Shown here in pieces: positions 11,813 to 22,731 of a stretch of 64,000 nucleotides of DNA. The stretch spans positions 103,966,001 to 104,030,000 of the forward strand of contig CM042018.1 in NCBI GenBank assembly GCA_023525975.1, given 5' to 3'. The notes below the pieces were generated by a model. That model did not search any database. It had not been told where the DNA came from and worked only from the letters and a program-made list of their open reading frames with translations. The DNA comes from Smallanthus sonchifolius (Eukaryota > Streptophyta > Magnoliopsida > Asterales > Asteraceae). The position numbers and the translations under genes are program-made. The first letter of the stretch is position 1, and each line of letters opens with the position of its first letter.

Positions 11813-12699
11813 TAAACCGCGAAAAAATTAACGTCTTCAAAACTTAGCGAGACCGTCTAAACGTTGATAATGATAAGCACAACACTTTATATAAAAAAAA
11901 CGAAACCGTTTTCCGAACATCGGAATGTAAATAAAAAAAGCATGTTGTGAGAGTATGTTCGAAAATAACGAAAAAGTCACGTCGAATGTTAAGAAAAACG
12001 AAAATAAAGTTTAAAAAGCGTTCAACGAAAAGATAAAACTATGTGAGAAATAAAAAAATAAACTCTAAATAATCGTAGTCGGCCACATTTAGCATCTATA
12101 AAATTAGTATGTTAAATAATATATATAATGAAAATATTACAGTATTAATAAATAGTAATAAGAAGTTTTGTTAAATAATGAAAGAAAAGAAATAAAAATG
12201 AAATGAAAAATAGTAAAGAAATAAAACAAACATTTAATCAATTTTAAAGGTTTTGAAAATGAAAAACAAACTCAAGTAGCAAAAAGCTGATTCTACAACC
12301 AAGGTACTGCACAAAGGTGATAATAAGCATTAAAAGGGAACCAAAATCTAACCATGTGAATACATATGTGCTAACACGTGTAAAAGACACGAAAAAAACA
12401 AAAAATAAATTAAAGAAAATAATAAGCCTGCATAGTTAGATGTACATCATGCATCAAGTGTTTCTCATATGCCTTTTGTAAGTTTACTAATATCTATAAT
12501 TTCCAATCAGAAATTTATATCATTATTTTATTATATAATTTTAATAACAAAAATAATACATTGATTATTTATAAAATAAAAAAAGAACGCGATAGAAAAT
12601 CATCTCAACCCGACGGATTTTCTATCCCGACCTGACTTTACAATACATTACATAATTGATTAAAAGAGACTCAAGTTGAACGGTAACTCTTTCACTTAG

Positions 12700-13080
12700 T
12701 GTGTGATACGCCATGGTTTTTGGTTTTTTTTTTATTTTCACCTCTTATACTATATATAAAATACGTTTTTAACCCGTTTAATTTTCTAATAACTTCGTTT
12801 TTCATTAATAACTTTCGTTCGTTAATTTTTTTCAAAAAACGGAGTGCGCGGTTGCTTTTAGTTTGTTTTGTCAACGTTCATATATAAATTATTTTGAGAA
12901 CAGAGTTATATTAAAAATCGAGTTTTTTTTTGTATCGTGGCCTATAGCTAGTGCCGTTACCATTGTGGTTCTCTGCCGAACCAAATCTGTTATGAGTGAA
13001 CAAAATCATTGCCTGTATTGGTATTACCAAAATCGGTCTCAGTCTTCGTTTTTATGGTTTTCGAGTACCCGATTTTTTTT
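12700..13080. repeat. Dispersed repeat, copy 1 of 2
   Basis: This is homologous to 46490-46790. Shared landmarks are ACGTTTTTAACCCGTTTAAT, AAACGGAGTGCGCGG and TTTTGTCAACGTTC. There is no coding potential. It may be the interior of a non-autonomous Helitron, because a Helitron 3' end lies at 11780 on the same side. The rest of 11813-14470 shows no gene that I can support. Confidence 0.7.
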
Positions 13081-14470
13081 CCTTTTTTATTATTTAATTT
13101 AAATTTCTTTTATATTAACATTAGTTTTACCGTTGACCAGCACCTACGTTTTCGTTTAAATTTTATTCATGATAAGTCCAACACCCGTCGTGGAGTGCGA
13201 GTTTAACCAACTAGTTGTTATTAATTTACAATGTATCATGATGCTAGATACATTTATTTAAAAAAAAAATTATTGTGTGGCATGTGACAGTTTTTAAAGT
13301 GAAATAATTACAAAGGTGTAGATGCGTTTTCTATAAATATGTTTTTGAGAAAGAACACGTTTTGCTTTTAAATGTTGGCAATCGTGTGGATTCGCCCTAG
13401 TAATTATCGACATCCTTGGACTGTTTAAAACGTGTGTCTTTTCTCATAGGGGATATAAATGTCTGCCTCCTTTTGGTTCTCTTTTTTGTCCTATTTCCCA
13501 TTTTAATTTTTTTATTATTTTGTGGTTTAAATAAATAATCAAATTAGGAGACGTAAAAACAAGTATACTATGTTTAATTTAATTTTTACATATATAAACG
13601 TTTAATTAGTAACTAAAAATATGTTAGAGAACCATTATAACACCTATACATATAGCTTAATTTGTGGTATGGTATATTATGAGTATTTTTTCTCAACTCG
13701 TACCATCTATATCGTGGCTTCCGTGAGTCGCCCGTAGCTAGACATGGAAGAAAGAGGAGGGTAGGCTGCAAAAGTGGTGAGGAGAGAGCAGGGGTGCGCT
13801 CATGGGAGAGGAAGGGGGCCTGTGTAAAAGGGGGGCTGGGAGCCGCACGTGGAAAAAAATGACCGATCAAACGAAGAGTGCCGACATGAAGAAACCCATG
13901 CCCCCCATCATCACTGAAGAAATCGAACCTCTCCTCTCTCCCATGGAGACTTCATCTAAGCATATCTCCGATCACTTGGTTTCTTCACGAAGCGTTGGAA
14001 TTTGAGACACTTGGGGTGAATTTAATTCAAATCTATTTGAGACGGTTTGATGATAATTCAAGGTTTGATGGTGACGGTGCTCTATGGAAATATCTTTTAA
14101 TATCCATAATAGATTAATATTACATAGGAATCAAATTCAAATTAACATCTAAAATCTTAATAACATCTAAAATCTAAATTAACATCTAAACTAACATTCA
14201 AATTAACCCTAGATTTTATTTTTCAAACAAGCAAACAACAAACAACTATAATTACTAACATGTGGTCTGTGGGCAGGGGAGCAGCAGCAGTGGGCGGCGC
14301 CAGTGGGAAGGTGGCCGGCGGCGGCAGCCGGCAGGGGAGCAGCAGCAGAGGGCGACGCCAGCGGAGTTGGAGGAGGGCAGGAGCTGGAGGCAAGCTGCGA
14401 CATGCTGAGGCTTCTAAGTTCTTTTTTTTCTCCTAATTTCTCAATCAGATCCACTTGATATCCCTAATTT

Positions 14471-14826
14471 ATTTTTTCTTTGTTAATTGTTATACCAGGA
14501 TACTAGCCCGAGCCTAAGTGAAGGCTCAACAAAAAACAAGAAACAAATTAAATGGCCCACCATTTGAGAGTGAGACAAGCCCATACGAAATCAACTAAAA
14601 AAAAGGTTTTAAAAAATGTTAGTGAAGGGATTCGAACCCACAACCTCCATGTTATAATGCAAAACCTAAACCACTACACCACTTGTTAAACTTTGCAAGG
14701 GGGTTCACCCTATAATTTTTTAAGGGGTTCACCCCAGTTTTTTTACCTAGCGTTACACTAAAATTTCGAAACTCGGGGGGGGGGGTCCTGTGAACCCCCC
14801 CGGCATACGTAAGTCCGCCCCTGGTG
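14471..14826 (-). mobile_element. SINE-like, tRNA-related repeat and flanking transposon debris
   Basis: On the minus strand an A-box-like TGGTGTAGTGG (14681-14671) and a B box GGGTTCGAATCC (about 14640-14629) sit at tRNA-like spacing, followed by T/A-rich sequence. Adjacent 14700-14826 (a G-run, then a C-run, then GTAAGTCCGCCCCTGG) looks like the degenerate end of another repeat. Acceptor-stem pairing is absent, so it is not a tRNA gene. No clean target duplication was found. Confidence 0.55.
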
Positions 14827-14846
14827 AATTACCCTTGAAACAAAAT

Positions 14847-15300
14847 GATTCCGATGATATGCTGATCGCTCGGTTTCTTCACGAAACGTAGGAATTGCCG
14901 GCAATGCCAATGTCGGGAAACACCACCACTGTTAAATTTGAGCATGAAATTTTGGATTTTCAGACGGAATCGCCGCCTCATACGGGTGGAATTTACCGGG
15001 GTGGGGGAGGATATTACAGAACTGTGTGACGACGCCAGTGGGGTAAGTTTGCGACGGAGATTCTGGATCCGGCGAAGAACGGTGCCAGGGAGTGGTAGGG
15101 GACGTATGAGACGGCGGAGGAGGCGGCGATTGCGTATGATAGGGCGGCGTATAGAATGCGTGGTTCTCGTTCTTTATTAAATTTCCCACTTCGGATTAAT
15201 TCCGGTGATCCAGAGCCGGTTCGGGTAACCTCAAAACGGAGGGCAACATCGCCGGCAAATTCATCGGAGGGACTCAGAGGTTTGGGTAATGGGTGCTTTT
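14847..15300 (+). pseudogene. AP2/ERF transcription factor pseudogene
   Basis: One frame gives a recognisable ERF protein: an N-terminal DDMLIARFLHET, an acidic stretch, then an AP2 domain (about 15009-15185) with RRQWGKFATEI, DPAKNGAR, GTYETAEEAAIAYDRAAY and RMRGSRSLLNFP. The conserved tail INSGDPEPVRVTSKR follows. TGA at 15027-15029 replaces the usual Arg of the YRGVRRR-type motif, and TAG at 15096-15098 replaces the Leu of WLG. A third break is a TAG inside the N-terminal stretch (about 14888). ERFs bind GCC-box promoters in stress and jasmonate/ethylene responses. This copy cannot make the domain. Related sequence near 13970-14000 (GGTTTCTTCACGAA) suggests that the 5' part was split by insertions. 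Confidence 0.8.
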
Positions 15301-15626
15301 TGTGTATAAACCAGGTGTTTGTGTTAATGTGAATTGTGAATTTCAATTTTTGATGGTGATGACAATGTCTGGTACTGGGGTTACTTATATATCAGAATGT
15401 ATCTCTGAGGGTAAAATGGACATTTAACTTGTTTTCTAATAGATCTCTGACGGGCGTTAGCCTCAGGGACTTAATAGAATAAAAAATGAAACCATGGGGA
15501 CTCAGAGGTCGAAATTTCAAACTTAGGGACCCAAAGTGTAGACAAGAGTAAACTACAGGGACGCAAATTGCAGTTTACTCTTTTGTAAATTTTCTATTTA
15601 TGTTATTTAATTTACTTTATTATTTA
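15301..15626. other. Repeat remnant, no gene seen
   Basis: The sequence holds GGGACTCAGAGG, TTAGGGACCCAAA and CTACAGGGACGCAAATTGC, words typical of the ends of plant Mutator-type non-autonomous elements. No partner end was identified. Confidence 0.35.
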
Positions 15627-16110
15627 ACTATATTAGAAACCCATGCATTACACGAATTGGATAAATCAAACTTATTATAAATCAATGGTTTCTATAAAGA
15701 TTTGTATGTTAGATGCAATTAACCATTGGTGAAATAAGAAATAATGAAGATTTAAAAATTATAAATAAGAAATAATAAAAATTTAAGAATTATAAAATTA
15801 TATTTTAAGATAAGATATAAATGAAATATTTTTATAACTTAGTAAGTTTTAATAAAATATTAGAATAAATTTTAGAAATTTAATTATTTAAAATCATTAT
15901 TATTTAATAGGAGAGAGAGAAGGGCGGAAAACAAAAATATAGAATTCACCAGAAGTCGACACGTGACAGATAAAGTTATTCATTTATTATAATAAGGACT
16001 GAGTTAGAATCTAGTGCATTACACTAGTTGAATAAAGAAAATATTAAATAGTTATAAATGAAGATTTAGGAATTGTAAAATAATATTTTAAGATAAGATA
16101 TGATTGAAAT
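15627..16110 (-). mobile_element. Two diverged copies of a Helitron-end repeat family
   Basis: 15627-15850 and 16010-16110 share a motif series with 60051-60130: an imperfect hairpin (CTAGTGCATTACACTAG at about 16009), then GAATAAAG, a stretch like TATTAAATAGTTATAAATGA, and AATATTTTAAGATAAGATAT. The copy at 60051 keeps a proper CTAG terminus, so these two look like older relatives. Confidence 0.45.
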
Positions 16111-16400
16111 TATTTTAAATAATTATTAATCATATATGCAATTGATGTGTATTTATAATACCGGGATTGAGAAAAAAGAAATGGAAAAAAAAAATTTGAG
16201 TTCACAGAATTGTGATAAATGCTGCACCAAGTTATTTATTTATTATATATAGATTATGTAATATAATAATATATTTTAACAACATATTTAAAAAAAGTAT
16301 AAAATAGGTAACATTCTTTATTTTAACCATCGTAATAATCATACTATAAATCATATTGCTATGACTTCTTACAAATAAAAATGTTCATGCTTAATGATAA

Positions 16401-16435
16401 CTAGGAAATTCCCCTCCTCGCGTTGCGGCGGAGAA
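16401..16435 (-). mobile_element. Helitron 3' terminus (minus orientation)
   Basis: CTAG (16401-16404) follows host A and precedes a GC-rich imperfect hairpin (CTCCTCGCGTTGCGGCGGAG, 16414-16433). This resembles the 11780 terminus. Gene fragments on the same strand lie just inside it (16463-17213). Confidence 0.55.
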
Positions 16436-16462
16436 TTCTCATGTGTATAATGGAAAGTAACA

Positions 16463-16680
16463 CTTCCATAATCCAAAGCTTCCTGCGCATTGAACCGTGT
16501 AATTCGACTTAAATCCTTGTGAACCTGCATATTATGGTTAATGGGATAAAGTCAAAAGCTTAAACTCTAAAACACAATTTTGTAGATGATAACAATCCCA
16601 AGTTGTGATATGAATATGAGAGTTCAAAGTTTCACATACCATTTGTTGGTACCTACTAACAGATCTCCATACATCCCCTT
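16463..16680 (-). pseudogene. Two exon-like fragments, possibly Clp-protease-like
   Basis: On the minus strand an exon ending RSVSRYQQM (donor at 16639) is followed, after an acceptor CAG at 16527-16525, by VHKDLSRITRFNAQEALDYG. The second part resembles the C-terminal helix of Clp protease subunits (a D-x-x-R ... F-x-x-x-E-A-x-x-Y-G pattern). The assignment is weak. It lies inside the Helitron end at 16401 and may be captured sequence. Confidence 0.3.
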
Positions 16681-17076
16681 GTTTAACTCTTTATAACACA
16701 TTTAGATGAAGTAAATTATAAGATGATAGGAAATGAAATCTACATCATCTGGTTATTGTGACTTGAAGTCATAATATTAAGTTTTTAGTGTTTGGATGAA
16801 GTAATTACTCATACCCCAAAACTTATTATTCAAGGGAAAACTGAAAGTACTCTAAACACATTATATTCATACCTTGATTATGCGCTAAAGACTTCTCGAT
16901 GACTAATGTCAGGATTCCCAGCTTTGATCATACATCTCTTCCTTGCTATTTCAATTTCAATAATTTCAATTTCAATTTCAATTTCAATTTCTGACCACAT
17001 TATACTCATACTATTAGTAACTGAAATTCCCAAAAGCCCAAAACAAAAATATTTGTGTTATCTTTTTCAAACTAAC

Positions 17077-17213
17077 CTCAAATTCTAAAACTTTTGCTTC
17101 TTTATCCACCAAGAACTTGGTGCAGTTCCATTTGATGCCATCAACCAAAACCACCTTTTTTCTGATTTTAAAAACTATCAAAGGGGTGCTGCATTGTTTC
17201 CATTTACATAAAT
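17077..17213 (-). pseudogene. Glutathione peroxidase exon fragment
   Basis: Between acceptor CAG (17216-17214) and donor GT (17076-17075) the minus strand reads VNGNNAAPL, then stops TGA and TAG (17180-17175), FLKSEK, a one-base shift, then DGIKWNCTKFLVDKEAKV. These are the conserved C-terminal segments of plant glutathione peroxidases (thiol peroxidases that reduce lipid hydroperoxides); the last block carries the conserved W-N-x-x-K-F. Both stops and the frameshift disable it. Its position inside a Helitron end suggests capture. A decayed host gene is the alternative. Confidence 0.7.
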
Positions 17214-18021
17214 CTGCAATGATCCAAGATTATAAGGTCATAAACAGAGTATGCATTATGTCATGATCTTAAAGAACCAATTAACAAAAGCTCTAAAACT
17301 ACTTTAACTTTGTCATAATCATAATAAGTAGGCATATTAATCAGGATATTCATATTCTAACATTTCTCATAATAAACAAACAGATCCAAGGAAATCAAAT
17401 AATAATCTAAGTTTCTGAATAAATGATTTAGGAGGTTTTATGCATTAAAAAAATTGCTTTCAATGACTTTCGACCAATTTGACCCATTTCCTTTTAAGCC
17501 ATTTTTTTTATATTACCCATTTGACCCGTTGAAGATAAATAAAATATAACCCAAACTAACCCATATTAAAGTAAATGTGTTGAATTATACGATGGTATTC
17601 CTGAACCGTAACAAAAGGCTAAACATGTTAGGCATGCAACTAAGTTCTCACTCTAAAGGTTTCTTAAAAAGATAGAAGCCTAGCATCAAATACAGATAAA
17701 ATGAATTGAAAGCAATTAATCAACTAAATTTTCACATTATTTATTTACCTTTAGATGAAAAATTAGAAGTAAATTCCATAAATGTAAACAAAATGCTAGA
17801 AAATCACTGAAATCAGATCAGAAATCAGTAAGAACTTACTTCCCCAATTTCACAAAAATACGTCGTTTTCGATTCACGTACACCACCATAACCTGCAACT
17901 GCTATCTTCAATACTTACGCTTTTTCCACAGAAGCGAACATGGAATGTAACACAAAGTTAATCGGCATCACCATCACAAATCTGGGTGTCCATCTTCTAC
18001 GGGAGAAACCCTAGAGAGAAA

Positions 18022-19908
18022 AAAATTGTAACACCCAATAAACATTTAAACGCGCAGAAGCATTTCCCAAGATTTTTTTTTTTACTTCCTCGCGTACCGC
18101 GAGAGACCAGGGTCTCTCCTTTCACGGACCGCGAGGGAGCTTCAGAAATCCAAACCCGGAAAACAGGCCCCTCGCGTACCGCGAGAGAACCTTCCCCGGT
18201 TCTTCGCGTACCACGAGGCGCCAAATTTCCAGTGAGTTTCCTGGAGTTCTGCAGATTTCATACTTAGCCATTTTTTTTCCAACTTTTCCATTTCACTTGA
18301 CACATAAATTTCAACACTCAAGTGTTGACCCAAAACATACTTACCAGGTTCTAAAAACTTCAACTACATAGTTCAATTATCAATTTACACAACAACTTAT
18401 GGATTTTCATTTAAATCTCAAAAATCACCAAAACACATACGAGAATCCTCCTTTCGCCATTGGACTTGACTTGGACCTACAACGGAGCTTTTCCTACATA
18501 ACATCACATGCAACAACCATTAGTAGTGAGATAAAACATGGCAAACAAGTAAAATCTACTTGTTTAACCCATTTACCCATTTGACCCGTTTACACCCAAT
18601 TTACCATTAGACTACAATTTTACTTACATCACACCTACAAGTTTCATTTCCTTTCGTTTGTCATTCATCCTTATCATATTTCCATTTCCATTATGGCACG
18701 TAGGCCATAACTCCATCACAACATTTTCATTATGATGCTTAAATCATAACTTCATATTTACATATCCATTATAGTACTTAGACCATAACTCTATATCCAC
18801 ATATCTATTATGGTATTAATTTCATAACTTCATTCATTCACTTATCCATCATAGTATTACAACTATAACTGCATTCAATCAATTATTTGCACATACATGT
18901 TCATACACATTCATTCACCTTCATATCACTTAACACATTATGCATACAACATTGCATAAAACACTATTTATCATCAATACTAAGTAAGTGCAAAAGCACA
19001 TACCTTGTGATTTAGAAGATCTCGCATCACCTTCAAGTTTTGAAATTGGATTACCTAAACATATACACCTAGTTTAGTAATCTAGTCATACATCATAATC
19101 ACATAATAATTGGGTTTATATCCCAATTTTCCATTTTCAACCCAAATTGACCCGTTTGAGTTATTCCCATATCCAAACACCCTCTTTCAATCCAAACTCA
19201 CCTACTTGAGTTTCCTTTCCAATACCTTGACACTAATTTTTCATTCAATTAGTATCTTTAAGTTAATTTGGTGTTTGTTCAAGCGTCTAACATCATTAAA
19301 ACACCTAATCATCATTAATTTATCATCCTACCATCATAATCCAAAAACCCCAAATTTTTCTCCATATGAACCCTAACTTTTCAAAATCAAAATCAAAGGG
19401 TTCTAAGGTGTTAACCACCATTCTTTACCTTTAGTTAAGCTAGATTATCAACAATCCAACACTAATTAACCACATGCATTCATAAATTTCAGATTTTACC
19501 CAAAACCCACCAAGAACACCGTAAATGGTGGATTCAAGAGGTGAAGGAGAACTTACTTGATGTTAGGAAGGTATTGTGTGGATCAACACCCTAAATCCCG
19601 AGCATGCAAGCCTTTAATTTCGTTCTTGACCGGATTCTCCTCTTTCTCCTTCTTCCCTTGCAACCATCGACACCCAAACACTCAAATGGGTGTAATTTTG
19701 ACTTTCTCTAGTCAAAATGACATATTTTGTCATTTTACACTCCTTCAACTTTCATTTACCTCTTTCATTCTAAAACTAGTTAAAACTAGTATAATCCCAT
19801 TACTAACTTGAAACCCACTTATTTCAACTTATTTCTAAAATATTATTTTCATCATAATATTTATTTAGAAATATTTATTTATTTAGGATTTTGGTTTGTT
19901 ACAAAAAT
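18022..19908. mobile_element. Solo LTR (Ty3/gypsy-type) with 5-bp target-site duplication
   Basis: The LTR (18027-19903, 1877 bp) begins TGTAACACCC and ends GGTTTGTTACA, with TG...CA ends. It is flanked by perfect direct repeats AAAAT (18022-18026 and 19904-19908). It contains CG-rich direct repeats (CTCGCGTACCGCGAG, 18090-18210) and no coding sequence. With no internal domain or second LTR, it is a product of recombination between LTRs. Confidence 0.88.
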
Positions 19909-20304
19909 CGACGATCAGATTGAAGAGAGTGGCGGTGAAAACGTAAGATGATGGCCACATACCTGTTCGGAAGGTTCACGGTTGCCGGTATTGTGCTTCC
20001 CGAGTAGGAATTCTTCACCGCCATCTTCTCTGGTGTGGAGAAGAAGCGAAGGGATTTGAAGTAGAGGTTTTGACATTCGCATGGAAGGAGGGATGAGAGT
20101 AAGCAGAGAAAGGAAACGTGGAGATGATGGGACAGGTGGTGCAGGGACGTGTCAAATGAAGAGGCTGCTTGTACAATTAGCTTTAAATCTAGTATCTTAT
20201 TGTTTAACCCCTTGTCTATTGTTTAGTTGGTAATTAATTGTAAATTCTTACACTCTTAGAAAAGGCCCACCTTCCCTTCACTTATACAAATAGAAATCCT
20301 TGTA
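19909..20304 (-). other. Exon-like stretch of unknown identity
   Basis: The minus strand at about 20085-19965 can be read as a short open first-exon-like stretch ending at a GTATGTGG donor. It was contiguous with 17850-18021 before the LTR inserted. I do not recognise the protein. It may be part of the captured material bounded by the Helitron end at 16401. Confidence 0.25.
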
Positions 20305-21079
20305 TAAGGCAATGTGTAATGGTCTCATGACCGGGCGTGAAGGGCGTGAAACACCGCGTCACCCTCCCGTGACCGGGCGCGAGGGGCGTGGGGGCAAGAG
20401 GCGTTGCCTCATTACAAATATCCTAAAGTCATGATATTATGCCACTTGCAAAAAAAATGCCTTAGATTTACGAAGGGAGTGAAGATTCATAGGCTCGGGA
20501 TCAAGATCAAGAAAAAGAGAAATAAGAGAGAGGCGGCTGGCTATTTCATGTTAAAACTCAAAAGTTAAAAAAATAAATGTGTGCAAGTTTTGTATCTAAA
20601 ATGTAATTGTTTTATTCCACCTCTTAACTGTTAACTCGAATAAAAATATTCCACCTCATTATTTTTTTAATTAAATATTTAATTTAAGATTTAATTTAGT
20701 TTTTCTCAAATAACTAATGTTCGGTAATTAATTAAAATAAAATAAAATACACAGGCTTGTTTATTTTATTTTTCTGAACATACAGGTATAAATTTTAATG
20801 AAAACGGAGTTGTTTTAAAAAAAAACTATTTTTCATCACGTAAGTGATTTTTTAACGTGTTTGGATCGACACTTCAACTAATAAATAATTGTTTTAAAAA
20901 CTAAATATCAATTGTTTTAAAAATTAACAAAATGAAATAAAAAAATCACTCATTACTGCAGGACGTGAAACTACTACGCACTTTAGTGATTCTGGGTAGT
21001 GATTACCCCACTGTTGATGTGGCAGTGACATGACGAGGTGTGAAAGAGGGAGAACGTGAAACCACTACGGATAGCCTTA
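20305..21079. mobile_element. PIF/Harbinger-like non-autonomous element
   Basis: The ends are imperfect inverted repeats: TAAGGCAATGTGTAATGG on the left, and on the right the complement of TAAGGCTATCCGTAGTGG, matching at 14 of 18 positions. Both are bounded by TAA/TTA. The interior is AT-rich and non-coding. Confidence 0.5.
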
Positions 21080-21558
21080 GTATCGGGGCACTTGATTAGA
21101 AGTCTTATTGAATTTACTTCTTTATAACTTTAGTCAACTTATATCCTTTTTCATATTTTTTAATTTCAGTTTAAATATCATAACATTATATGATCATTAA
21201 TTTATTAATAACATCACATTCTACTATTATTAAATAATATTTTTAGATTTTTGGATATTACATCAACCAATTAGATTTAGTTCACACAACTTTCATACGT
21301 ATGTAAGTTGTTTAAATTCTTTAACATAAGGAAAGAAGTTCAAAATTATAAATGATAAATACCAAGGTAGAAATACATTTAAACTTTAACAAAATAAAAA
21401 AAATTCCTAAAAGAGGTTTTTTTGGGTGTAATGGTGGAACACGACTCCAATTATTTCATTTCTTTGAAATTGACCTTAGATCATCTCAATTATTATACGC
21501 AACGGGCGCCACCATCTCCTCTCTACGTCGGACCCAAGCTAGAAGCTTAACATACGGT

Positions 21559-21796
21559 TATAGATGAGCATTTGATACCAAATACCAGTACTGGTACCGT
21601 ACCGATAGATTTGGTACAAGTACCAGTACTCACTTTTTCATAAATTCGATACCGGTACGGTACCGATACCATCTAGAGATGAACATTTTGTAACGAGTAC
21701 TCGTACCGTGCCAAAACGGTACCGTACCGATTATTTCGGTACCGATACCCTATTTTCCATAAATTCGGTACCGGTACCGTACCGATCTCATCCCTA
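21559..21796. mobile_element. hAT-like MITE rich in GGTACCG motifs
   Basis: The left end reads TATAGATGAGCATTTG and the right end is the complement of TAGGGATGAGATCGG. Multiple GGTACCGTACC-type palindromes fill the interior, like hAT subterminal repeats. The flanks CATACGGT and CATACGAA match at 6 of 8 positions. It is probably non-autonomous. Confidence 0.55.
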
Positions 21797-22352
21797 CATA
21801 CGAACCTCCCCGAAGGAAGCCTTTAGCGACAGATTTTCCATTGTCTCTCTCCTTGCTACGTCTTCCCGCCAGTCTATCTCTTTCACGTTGGCCCATAGAC
21901 ACCCTCCCACGGGTGCCCCCATGGAGATGGTTGACACTTTAAAATACACCATTTTCATCTGAATGACTACTAATTGCATTTCAAATATTATTTCTGGTCA
22001 AACAAAATAAGACTCCGTGTTAAACCTAGTAATTAAACTTTTCAAAGTAAAAAAAGGATATGATTTTTATAACTTTTTGAATAAAGTACTAGGATGGTCC
22101 TTGTGGTTTTCACAAATTTTGGATGTGGTCCCTAAGTATGAAAATGTACACAGATAGTTCAAACTTTTACACACATGTAACACGTTTGGTTCTCAACTTG
22201 GATGGGGTTAAAATTTTCTGTTAATTGTGTGTGAAATGATGAAAATACCCTTATCACTTTCATTAAAAAAAAACCTAGTTTCAAACCACTTGAATCACCA
22301 CTAGGACACCATGGAACCAACACCACCTCTCCTACAACCACCGCCTGCAACC

Positions 22353-22495
22353 ACCATGGAACCACCACCTCCCCCCGTCTACAACCACCGTCGACAACAA
22401 CCGGCACACCATGGAACCACCACCTCCCCCCGTCTACAACCACCGTCGACAACAACCGGCACACCATGGAACCACCACCTCCCCCCTCTCAACCC
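22353..22495 (+). repeat. 55-bp tandem repeat inside the Mutator-like element
   Basis: Units start at 22353, 22408 and 22463 (each ACCATGGAACCACCACC...), with a period of 55 bp. They make a proline-rich open frame in more than one reading frame. I see no protein family and do not call a gene. Confidence 0.85.
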
Positions 22496-22731
22496 GATCA
22501 TCTTCCTAAAATCCGGCAGCGACCCAAAATCCAACGCGCCGAAAATCCGACCATCACCCAAAATCCAACTATCACCGCCATCCCTGAACCAGCAGCCCCC
22601 TCCGCCAGCGAACCCCTCGTCTGCACCAGCCGCCCCCTCCGTCAACCACCACCTCGCCTGCACCAGCCGCCCCCTCCGCCAGCCACCTCCTCGCCTGAAC
22701 CAATCGCATCCTCCACCAGCCACCACTTCCA

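Noticed and set aside
13613..14005. Short proline-rich and acidic open frames
   Set aside because: No family resemblance, no conserved splice structure, and they overlap on opposite strands.
14600..14700. A functional tRNA gene
   Set aside because: The A and B boxes are present, but the acceptor stem does not pair, so it is a SINE-like repeat.
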